Below, piece after piece: positions 1 to 6,244 of a stretch of 39,346 nt of DNA. Every line of letters begins with the position of its first letter. The stretch's first letter is position 1. The translations under genes were made by a program, and so were the position numbers. The stretch lies in assembly GCA_040905305.1 (NCBI GenBank), contig JBBDRU010000132.1, positions 1-39,346 on the forward strand, given 5' to 3'. The notes under the pieces are model-generated. The model was not told the origin of the DNA and did not search any database. It saw only the letters and a program-made list of their open reading frames with translations. Origin of the DNA: SHAN690 sp040905305. GTDB lineage: Bacteria > Bacteroidota > Bacteroidia > Flavobacteriales_G > Salibacteraceae.

Positions 1-934
1 AAATTATCATAATGGTTTGAGCTGTCCAAACAATCCAACCAAATGCATAACCAACGGATTCCTCCACTCCGTAAAGCGCAAGAATGATCATAATGGCCAA
101 TGGGTATGCCCCTAAACCGCCTTGCACGGCCACAATTGAAATGCCGCCTAAAACAAATGAGGCCAGCATGCCGCCTATGGGTACAGCGTCCGTTTCCGGT
201 AAGCTTTTAAAGGTGAGCACAAACATGAGCACATAAGAACCCCAAATCAAGAACGTGTGTAGGTAAAACCCAACCTGACCCTCCATTCGCTTAAGGGTTT
301 TGAATCCATCCAGCAAGCCACTCACTTTATCTCTAATAGTCAGCGCAAAGGCATTTGTGGAGCGTTGAATGAACTTCCAAATGACATAGAAAAGTGCAAT
401 TCCAACAATTGCTACCACACCTAAGATCACAAAAGTTTGGGTTTGCTCTAAAATTGGCCCGAAAGATTCGTAAAGAAAATCCTCAAGGATGCCAAACTGC
501 AATACGATGGCCAATAGTGTGATTAACATCAAAATGACAGCATCAACTAGTCGTTCTGCAAGCACGGTTCCAAATAATTTTTCAAAGGGATGCTTTTGCG
601 TCTTTGCCAGGACAGCACAACGGGTAACTTCTCCAAGCCTGGGGAATGCCAGGTTGGCCAAATACCCGATCATCACTGCCGCGAAGCGGTTTGGTAAATC
701 AATGTTTATGTTTAACGACTCTAATGGATACCTCCAACGATAAGCCCTAAAAATATGGCTCAATACTGCCACACCTGTGGAAGCGGCTATCCACCAATAA
801 TTAGCTTCTTTGATTGAGTTGACTACGTTCGCTTTGTCTTCTTCCGTAAGGTCTTTATAGATAAACCAGATCAGGAAAAAACCTAACGCCAGTGAGAATA
901 GCACTTGAAGCGCAGATTTCAGTCTTTTATTCAA
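1..934 (-). CDS. UPF0104/YbhN-type multipass membrane protein (partial, C-terminus beyond window)
   Basis: This is my own reading of the minus strand. A TTG start at 934-932 overlaps the panD stop codon (TTGA), and the frame stays open to position 1, giving about 311 residues. It has several hydrophobic helices and family-like stretches such as HIFRAYRWRYPLES near the N-terminus, FPRLGEVTRCAVLAK near residue 100 and VQGGLGAYPLAIM near residue 275. These match the lysylphosphatidylglycerol synthase transmembrane-domain family (UPF0104, AglD2/YbhN-like), inner-membrane proteins thought to move or modify lipids; many members have no known substrate. Most of the expected 320-340 residues are present. 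No ATG is in frame near the 5' end, so TTG coupled to panD is the best start. Family call is fairly sure; substrate unknown. Confidence 0.8.
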   Translation of the reverse strand, partial: MNKRLKSALQVLFSLALGFFLIWFIYKDLTEEDKANVVNSIKEANYWWIAASTGVAVLSHIFRAYRWRYPLESLNINIDLPNRFAAVMIGYLANLAFPRLGEVTRCAVLAKTQKHPFEKLFGTVLAERLVDAVILMLITLLAIVLQFGILEDFLYESFGPILEQTQTFVILGVVAIVGIALFYVIWKFIQRSTNAFALTIRDKVSGLLDGFKTLKRMEGQVGFYLHTFLIWGSYVLMFVLTFKSLPETDAVPIGGMLASFVLGGISIVAVQGGLGAYPLAIMIILALYGVEESVGYAFGWIVWTAQTIMII

Positions 935-1284
935 GATGCTATTGTGTTGGTTTTTTCATCAGGAAAAATCACCCATGGCTTAAACGTTTTTGCTTGCTCA
1001 AAGTCCATTTGGGCATAAGAAATAATTATGATGATATCACCAACCATCACTTTGCGAGCTGCCGGACCATTCAAGCTGATCGTTCCAGTATTCTTTTTAC
1101 CCGTAATTACATAGGTTTCAAATCGCTCTCCATTGTTAATATTGACGATTTGAACTTTTTCACCTTCGATTAAATTAGCGGCTTCCATTAGCGCCTGGTC
1201 TATTTCAACGCTTCCGATATAGTCAAGATGCCCATTAGTTACCCGCACACGATGTATCTTCGATTTTAGAACCTCTACTTTCAT
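931..1284 (-). CDS. panD: Aspartate 1-decarboxylase
   Basis: This 117-residue protein is PanD, which makes beta-alanine from L-aspartate for pantothenate and coenzyme A synthesis. It is a pyruvoyl enzyme made as a proenzyme that cleaves itself between Gly and Ser; the site is visible as DYIGSVEID (Gly24-Ser25). Other family stretches are KIHRVRVT, EKVQIVNINNGERFETY and LNGPAARKVMVGD, and the length is normal. It is the first gene of a leftward unit, and its stop codon overlaps the TTG start of the UPF0104 gene, suggesting translational coupling. A TATTTTTG -7 box lies only 7 bases upstream of the ATG, so the leader should be very short. panC is not in the window. Confidence 0.97.
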   Translation of the reverse strand: MKVEVLKSKIHRVRVTNGHLDYIGSVEIDQALMEAANLIEGEKVQIVNINNGERFETYVITGKKNTGTISLNGPAARKVMVGDIIIIISYAQMDFEQAKTFKPWVIFPDEKTNTIAS

Positions 1285-1291
1285 TGCGCGG

Positions 1292-1299
1292 CAAAAATA
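1292..1299 (-). promoter_or_regulatory. Bacteroidota-type -7 box for panD
   Basis: On the minus strand this reads TATTTTTG, a full match to the TAnnTTTG element of Bacteroidota primary-sigma promoters. It ends 7 bases before the panD ATG, so transcription would begin almost at the start codon. A convincing -33 element at normal spacing was not found. Confidence 0.5.
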
Positions 1300-1352
1300 G
1301 CAATTAATGAAGGGTTAAAATACAATACACTACACACAAAAAACATTAAAGT

Positions 1353-1799
1353 ATGGGCTTTAAGCAAGAAATATATGTCGCAGCAGACAACATTGTCATA
1401 AACCCGAAAAATGAAGTATTGTTAATATGTCGCAAAAACGATCCATTTAAGGATAAATGGGCATTTCCGGGTGGCTTTGTTGAAAAAGAGGAAGAATTAA
1501 ATCAGGCTGCGGTGCGCGAATTAAACGAAGAAACGGGTTTGAATATTGACGCTTCAGAGGCTAAGCTGGTAAAAACTATTGGAACCGTTGGCCGTGACCC
1601 CCGATTCAGAACGGTGAGTGTAGTCTTTTTAATTCATTTAAATGAAGAGGCAGATGTTGTTGGAGCAGATGATGCTGCAGAGGCGCGCTGGTTTGATCTG
1701 AATAGTCTGCCGCTGTTGGCGTTTGACCATTCTAAAATTTTGGAAACCGTGCTCGCTGATGAGGTGTTTGATAAATCTTCAACTACGGAGACCGAGTAA
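1353..1799 (+). CDS. NUDIX hydrolase
   Basis: This 148-residue protein carries a complete NUDIX box, starting at GGFVEKEEEL near residue 40 and ending in RELNEETGL, with the Gly, REx2EE and final Gly-hydrophobic positions in place. The box binds Mg2+ and drives hydrolysis of a nucleoside diphosphate linked to another group. The N-terminal YVAADNIVI and the EARWFDLNSLP element near residue 117 resemble ADP-ribose pyrophosphatase or nucleotide-sanitising members, but there is no DNA-binding domain as in NrtR regulators. The substrate cannot be read from sequence. It is transcribed divergently from panD across 68 bases. Confidence 0.9.
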   Translation: MGFKQEIYVAADNIVINPKNEVLLICRKNDPFKDKWAFPGGFVEKEEELNQAAVRELNEETGLNIDASEAKLVKTIGTVGRDPRFRTVSVVFLIHLNEEADVVGADDAAEARWFDLNSLPLLAFDHSKILETVLADEVFDKSSTTETE

Positions 1800-1823
1800 G
1801 TTGAATTGGCGTAATCTGAATGG

Positions 1824-2072
1824 TTAGTAAACCACTTTTACAATGGTGCGCTCACCGCAGTCAGAGCAGTCTGTGCCAACCGAACAGAAATCTGAAGTAG
1901 AATCGAAAGACCCGTCATCACAATCTCCGTCATTGGAGAAAACACAAGTGTCCTCACAAAACACATTTGTCAAAAGGTCTAACTCCTTAGGCTCCAAATC
2001 TTCTTCCTTTTGGCAGGACATAAGAAATGTCACCAAAACAAAAACAAGACTATGTAAGTGTATCTTCTTCAT
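1824..2072 (-). CDS. Small lipoprotein with a cysteine-rich LNR/EGF-like motif
   Basis: An 82-residue product starting at the ATG at 2072 (a TTG 12 bases upstream is less likely). A Lys-rich start, a hydrophobic stretch and a lipobox ending FLMSC (Cys at about residue 20) predict an SPII lipoprotein. The mature part is dominated by regularly spaced cysteines and acidic residues: CEDTC, then DGDCDDG, then CSVGTDCSDCGER. This resembles the Ca2+-binding Lin-12/Notch-repeat-like motif seen in secreted proteins of marine bacteria and eukaryotes. Six disulfide-forming cysteines and Asp-rich loops suggest a small calcium-stabilised surface domain. Function unknown. It lies downstream of another lipoprotein in the same direction. 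Confidence 0.65.
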   Translation of the reverse strand: MKKIHLHSLVFVLVTFLMSCQKEEDLEPKELDLLTNVFCEDTCVFSNDGDCDDGSFDSTSDFCSVGTDCSDCGERTIVKVVY

Positions 2073-2148
2073 TTGCAAAGGCAAATATCCATCAATAATT
2101 TGATCAAAGCGGAGTTGTTTTATGCTTTAAAGAAAACCTCGGTTGAGA

Positions 2149-2682
2149 TCATAATTTATTGCCCTTAGCAAACCTCACATTTTGCTGCTGCAGTTCTTTT
2201 CTATCCATTTTAAATTCCAGCCCCACTTGTGACGCCCCAGAATTTGTAACGAATTGTTCACCCGCATATTCAACAACACCTTTTCCATTGTTCCATACTT
2301 TTGCATGAAGGTTAAATGTTGTTCCTGATCTATCCATTCCGAAGACTAAGTATTTTGAATCGTCAGGCTCAAACGAAACCGCAATATGTTGCTTGTCTAT
2401 TATTGAAACCACTTTCCCTGGGGTTTTGGCCGGAATAATAACCTGCTCAATTTCTTTCCCTGCTTCAACCTTCAACGCTCCTTTTTGTGCAGACCGCTCA
2501 TTCTTTCCTTCTTCTATTCGCGTGAGCACAATGTCCTTTGTATTGTAAAACTGGATGTGCTTCATAAATTCGGGAGTGATGTGGTGTTCCTCAATTGCTT
2601 GCTGGGTCAGCAACTGACGCTGACTACAAGATTGAAGAGCCATTAGAATAATCAGTCCTGAAATAAATATCTTTACGTTCAT
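2149..2682 (-). CDS. Uncharacterised lipoprotein
   Basis: A 177-residue protein with the ATG start at 2682 (MNVKIF); a TTG 6 bases upstream is possible. The N-terminus has a signal sequence with lipobox MALQSC (Cys about residue 19), so it should be lipid-anchored in the envelope. The mature part contains a repeated beta-strand pattern (for example KVVSIIDKQHIAVSFEPDD and YLVFGMDRSGTTFNLHAKV), compatible with a small beta-sandwich, and a Gln/Lys-rich C-terminus. I do not recognise a named family. It lies 42 bases downstream of the LuxE-like gene and may be cotranscribed with it. Confidence 0.7.
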   Translation of the reverse strand: MNVKIFISGLIILMALQSCSQRQLLTQQAIEEHHITPEFMKHIQFYNTKDIVLTRIEEGKNERSAQKGALKVEAGKEIEQVIIPAKTPGKVVSIIDKQHIAVSFEPDDSKYLVFGMDRSGTTFNLHAKVWNNGKGVVEYAGEQFVTNSGASQVGLEFKMDRKELQQQNVRFAKGNKL

Positions 2683-2724
2683 GGTCAATGATTTTTCACT
2701 GTATTTACCAATTTTTATACCACA

Positions 2725-3753
2725 TCAGGTATAAAGTAAATTGCAACCTCTTAAATCGCTATTGTCCATTCGACCCTCAATGGTAAAGCTGCCGTTTTGA
2801 TTTACCATACCGATGTCTTTGGTTTGAATAAAGCTGCAACTGTAATAATTGGCTAAGTCAATAAAAGCCAGTAGGCCGCGCGAACCTTTGGGAAGAATTG
2901 TAAGTGGATCGCTTACATCTGTGGCGTAAGCCAACATCCATTCGGGCGGATGGAACCATTTACCATCACTTGAATAAGCTTGAGAAAGCAATTCGGTCAT
3001 TCCATATTCTGAGTGAATCTCAGAATTAGGGAACCCCCGATTAATGCGTCTGTGTAATGTTGCCCTGATCAACTCCTCTCTCCTACCTTTCATTCCTCCG
3101 GTTTCCATAATGATCAGCTCAGGAAAATCAATATGGTGCTCCTCTGCAAAATCAAGCAATGCATAACTCACACCGATCAGCATAGTTTTTCGTTTTTGAG
3201 CTTTGAGTTGCTGAAGTTGGTTGTTGAGTTCTTCCGGTTGATGCAAAACAAATGAAGAATCTGGATGCGCAAGTTCAATAAAACAATCGACCATATAGAC
3301 CAACGAAGAGTCTCCATTTTCAACGTAGGAAGGCAGCAAGGCAAGAATTGTCCAATCTGATATTGCGCCATACTGTGCCTCAAAATGATGCCTTGTCACT
3401 CGTCTGTAAAGTTCAGCATCATAAACGGCATGCTTTGAACGCCTCGCTTGTGTTGTGCCGCTGCTCATAAAAACTAAATCTGCCTCCTTTTGTTGGTTCA
3501 GGTTGTAATGTTTAAACGCTTCAACGGGCAGAAAAGGCGGTTTGAATCCCATTCCTTTCAATTGCTGCACGAAATCACGATAAACCGTGTTATGATTCAA
3601 TTGCGATTCAAAAACTTCGTTTACCAATTGATTTTCACCGTAAACTTTTTTGAAGCTCAGGATTTGGTTCACTATTTGTAATTTCGAAGGCAATGCGTAA
3701 TCAGTTGTTTTATAAAGTTTGGTCAAAGTTAGCAGCTCTTTCCTTGATGGCAT
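2725..3753 (-). CDS. LuxE-like acyl-protein synthetase/acyltransferase
   Basis: This 342-residue protein belongs to the LuxE family within the acyl-adenylate superfamily. LuxE activates a fatty acid as acyl-AMP and transfers it to a cysteine. Visible motifs are the P-loop-like SSGTTQARRSKHAVYD near residue 97, METGGMKGRREELIR near residue 216, and SEYGMTELLSQAY near residue 248, followed by a C-terminal adenylate-binding tail (QTKDIGM, EGRMD). No luxCDAB genes are present, so the role is not bioluminescence; stand-alone homologues occur widely in Bacteroidota with unknown products. The start is uncertain. The ATG at 3753 makes it overlap the divergent lipoprotein by 61 bases; a TTG at 3693 would remove nearly all overlap and give 322 residues, closer to the usual length. 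A TAACTTTG box at 3731-3724 also favours a later start. Confidence 0.85.
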   Translation of the reverse strand: MPSRKELLTLTKLYKTTDYALPSKLQIVNQILSFKKVYGENQLVNEVFESQLNHNTVYRDFVQQLKGMGFKPPFLPVEAFKHYNLNQQKEADLVFMSSGTTQARRSKHAVYDAELYRRVTRHHFEAQYGAISDWTILALLPSYVENGDSSLVYMVDCFIELAHPDSSFVLHQPEELNNQLQQLKAQKRKTMLIGVSYALLDFAEEHHIDFPELIIMETGGMKGRREELIRATLHRRINRGFPNSEIHSEYGMTELLSQAYSSDGKWFHPPEWMLAYATDVSDPLTILPKGSRGLLAFIDLANYYSCSFIQTKDIGMVNQNGSFTIEGRMDNSDLRGCNLLYT

Positions 3754-4199
3754 GGATTGCTATCGGTTGCGAGAAATTAAATTGTGAGGAGGAAGCTCCA
3801 AAGCTAGAGCATGATACCTTGCGCTTGAATGACGCTCGTGATTCACTAATTTTTAGGCTTTCATTTGAAGATTGTCAGGGAGATATTGGTCATATTGGCA
3901 AAATAGACTCAAATACTACACAATCTGTGCGCACCTTTATGTATGAACTCATCAATGGAGTTTGGCAGCGTTGGTATCCTCTGAACTTAAGTGATACCGT
4001 TGGTTTTTTTGCGGTGATTCCGGGATCAAATAAAAACAGAGAAGGTTGGTTGCTAAAGGGTATCATTGAGCAAAAATTTGGTTTGGCCAATCTGAAGCAA
4101 AACAGTGACACCATACGTTTTGAGACCTATATTTTTGATAAGGCAAACCACAAGAGTAACACGGTAACCAGTCCTCGTTTTATTTTCCCGCCCAGCTAG
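3693..4199 (+). CDS. Uncharacterised lipoprotein
   Basis: A 168-residue product with a short Lys/Arg-containing N-terminus, a hydrophobic stretch and the lipobox WIAIGC (Cys at 26), predicting an SPII lipoprotein. After a second Cys the protein has a CQGDIGHIG stretch typical of Ca2+- or beta-sandwich-type Bacteroidota lipoproteins, and a C-terminal part (DTIRFETYIFDKANHKSN) resembling an Ig-like strand pair. No named family recognised. Its 5' end is antiparallel to the LuxE-like gene and overlaps it if that gene starts at 3753. It is followed by 112 bases carrying the candidate operator of the phosphate locus. Confidence 0.7.
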   Translation: MRNQLFYKVWSKLAALSLMAWIAIGCEKLNCEEEAPKLEHDTLRLNDARDSLIFRLSFEDCQGDIGHIGKIDSNTTQSVRTFMYELINGVWQRWYPLNLSDTVGFFAVIPGSNKNREGWLLKGIIEQKFGLANLKQNSDTIRFETYIFDKANHKSNTVTSPRFIFPPS

Positions 4200-4223
4200 T
4201 TAAGTGCTAAACTTCGATTAAAT

Positions 4224-4235
4224 TTAACGTTAACA
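4224..4235 (+). promoter_or_regulatory. Tandem TTAACG-TTAACA site upstream of the phosphate-permease genes
   Basis: Two directly abutting hexamers, TTAACG and TTAACA, lie 76 bases upstream of the aquaporin-fold/PiT operon. The sequence TTAACrTTAACAT recurs upstream of the phosphate porin at 9383-9395, which is the main reason for calling it a candidate operator. TTAACA-type direct repeats are known as PhoP boxes in Bacillus; a corresponding site in Bacteroidota is inference. Confidence 0.4.
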
Positions 4236-4311
4236 TAATACAACTGCTTTCACTAGCTCCAATTAAGAAATTGTTCTTTGCAACAGCAATACAGCGCCTA
4301 GAATAACAACC

Positions 4312-5079
4312 ATGACCCTCGTAACAAAGCCTGCAGGTTCTGCTCATCGTTCGTTTCGCCAAAGGTTGAAGGGTAAAACAGTTATTCTCAATGCGTTGGC
4401 GGAGCTTTTTGCTTCGATGATTTTTTCTCTGCTATATTTCATCTTCATTAGTCGATACTTAGACGCAAGTTTTGCTACGGATTATGTTATGCTATCCTTT
4501 TCAATAGGGTTGGCCTTTTTTGCAGCCATCTACATACCTTTCCACACATACCGCATTCACATCATTCCGTTTATCACTTTTTTTGTTGCATTAAGAAAGC
4601 AAAACTTCTCGCTGCTGTTGCATAAAATCCCTGCGCAAATGTTAGGTACTATTCTAGGTGTTTCCGTATTTAATGCCATCAATTCCCAAACAAAAAACAT
4701 TGCCATTGAAAACCTGCAAATGATGTCACAGTTGGATCCAGGTTTATTAATTTTCATCAATGCTTTAGTCGCAGCTTTGCTGTGCTATGGATTTTACACG
4801 ATAAGGGTATTGTTTAAGGCCAAACAATTATCTGGAACCATTAATTTGAGTCTCTTTTATGTTGTGCTTTTCGCAACTACCTCCTATTTCTCGAGCGTTT
4901 CCTCACTAAACCCTTTTGGATATCTATTTTATGACTTGCTTGGAGGTCAAACCATCAGAACAACAGATTTTCTATTTCTCTTTTTAAACCATTTTGCAGC
5001 ACCACTTATTAGTGTTGTTTTGCTCTATTTTTATGTGCGGCCAAAGCCGATCCCCTATAAAAAACAACTGCAGGAATGA
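4312..5079 (+). CDS. Aquaporin/MIP-fold membrane protein with degenerate NPA motifs
   Basis: A 255-residue very hydrophobic protein with about six membrane helices. I place it in the MIP superfamily by two stretches. HIIPFITFFVALRKQ near residue 82 followed by KIPAQMLGTILGVSVF aligns with the first half (NPAVT, then AQxxGAxxG). SVSSLNPFGYLFYDLL near residue 198 followed by NHFAAPLISVVLLYFY aligns with the second NPA and the last helix. The first NPA is replaced by IIP and the second reads NPF, so pore selectivity should differ from that of water or glycerol channels. It overlaps the PiT-like gene by four bases (ATGA), implying joint translation, which points to a role in phosphate or another anion/neutral solute. 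An uncharacterised permease that only resembles MIP is the alternative. Confidence 0.6.
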   Translation: MTLVTKPAGSAHRSFRQRLKGKTVILNALAELFASMIFSLLYFIFISRYLDASFATDYVMLSFSIGLAFFAAIYIPFHTYRIHIIPFITFFVALRKQNFSLLLHKIPAQMLGTILGVSVFNAINSQTKNIAIENLQMMSQLDPGLLIFINALVAALLCYGFYTIRVLFKAKQLSGTINLSLFYVVLFATTSYFSSVSSLNPFGYLFYDLLGGQTIRTTDFLFLFLNHFAAPLISVVLLYFYVRPKPIPYKKQLQE

Positions 5080-6194
5080 GCAAGATAAGTTTAGCTTCTC
5101 AGATTATTGGTGAAAAACGCTATGAGTCATTATTACTGTTTGGCCTGCAAGAACGAACGTTTCTTAGGCTTCTCGCAGTATTCGTAGTTATAGCAGCTGT
5201 TTTTTATCCTTATCCACGCATTGCGATGTGGATTGGTTTTATGCTGGCTGGATACTCCGCTATAGCTAATGACTCCATTCAGACTATTGGCACCTTTATT
5301 TCCTCGAACAGTGATCAAAAATGGTGGATGTTATGGCTTTGGATCGGAGGAATTTTTGTGGCCACGGTTTTCTACAGTTGGTATGTTTATGATGGCGATG
5401 TATCCTTTCAGCGGCTAACCTCAAAGGGGTTTTCTGAAAGTCCAAAAGAATTTCACTTTTTACAAATAATTGCACCCGTTATATTGCTTTTTATAACCCG
5501 GCTCCGAATGCCTGTTTCCACTACATTTATGCTGCTCAGCTGTTTTAGCGCAGATGCTTCTGGGATATTAGGGGTTACTCAGAAAAGCCTTTTAGGCTAC
5601 CTTATCGCTTTTACCATGGCTACTTTGGTTTGGTATTTCATGGCGGGTGTCATCAACAAAATAACTGCGGGCAAACCCCATAAACTATGGCGTGTTGCAC
5701 AATGGATTATCAGTGGTTGGCTCTGGAGCATGTGGATTACACATGATGCGGCCAATATTGCCATTTTCCTGAACAGAAGCTTAACGCTACTCGACTTTGT
5801 TCTATTCGCTTCTTTTATCTTTTTCGGTTTGGGCGTATTGTTTTACCTGAGAGGAGATAAAATTCAAAGTATCATCACTGAAAAGTCACAAATAGTAGAT
5901 GTTAGATCGGCCAGTATCATTGATTTGGTGTACGCTACTGTGCTGTTTATCTTTAAAGAGTGGAGTAATATCCCGATGAGCACAACGTGGATTTTCCTTG
6001 GCTTGTTGGGCGGAAGAGAGCTGGCCATGCAGCTATCAAGGCATTCTGAAACCAATAGAACTATGTTTGCTACAATCAGAATGATCGTTAGAGATGTTGC
6101 TTATGCAACGTTGGGTTTGATCATTTCCGTAATTCTCGCCATAGCTGTGAACGTAAACATTCAGCACGAAATAAAAGAATACATGGGATGGTAG
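5076..6194 (+). CDS. Divergent PiT-family inorganic phosphate transporter
   Basis: A 372-residue integral membrane protein with about ten helices. The inverted-repeat signatures of the PiT (PHO4) family are recognisable though diverged: GYSAIANDSIQTIGTF near residue 59 and WITHDAANIAIFLNRS near residue 220 correspond to the two GANDVANAxG motifs, and RMPVSTTFMLLS near residue 142 and NIPMSTTWIFLG near residue 296 correspond to the two PVSTTH motifs. PiT proteins import phosphate with H+ or Na+ across the inner membrane. The length is close to that of compact bacterial PiT proteins. The start ATG overlaps the upstream stop, and the Na/Pi cotransporter follows 50 bases downstream, so the three form one rightward unit. 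Sulfate or another oxyanion is a possible alternative substrate. Confidence 0.75.
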   Translation: MSKISLASQIIGEKRYESLLLFGLQERTFLRLLAVFVVIAAVFYPYPRIAMWIGFMLAGYSAIANDSIQTIGTFISSNSDQKWWMLWLWIGGIFVATVFYSWYVYDGDVSFQRLTSKGFSESPKEFHFLQIIAPVILLFITRLRMPVSTTFMLLSCFSADASGILGVTQKSLLGYLIAFTMATLVWYFMAGVINKITAGKPHKLWRVAQWIISGWLWSMWITHDAANIAIFLNRSLTLLDFVLFASFIFFGLGVLFYLRGDKIQSIITEKSQIVDVRSASIIDLVYATVLFIFKEWSNIPMSTTWIFLGLLGGRELAMQLSRHSETNRTMFATIRMIVRDVAYATLGLIISVILAIAVNVNIQHEIKEYMGW

Positions 6195-6244
6195 TTCAAT
6201 TAATTGTTGAATAATCAAAAACGTGACCAGATAACACCTTGCAA

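Noticed and set aside
2725..3753. Bioluminescence (lux) operon
   Set aside because: Only a LuxE-like protein is present; no luxA, luxB, luxC or luxD genes are nearby.
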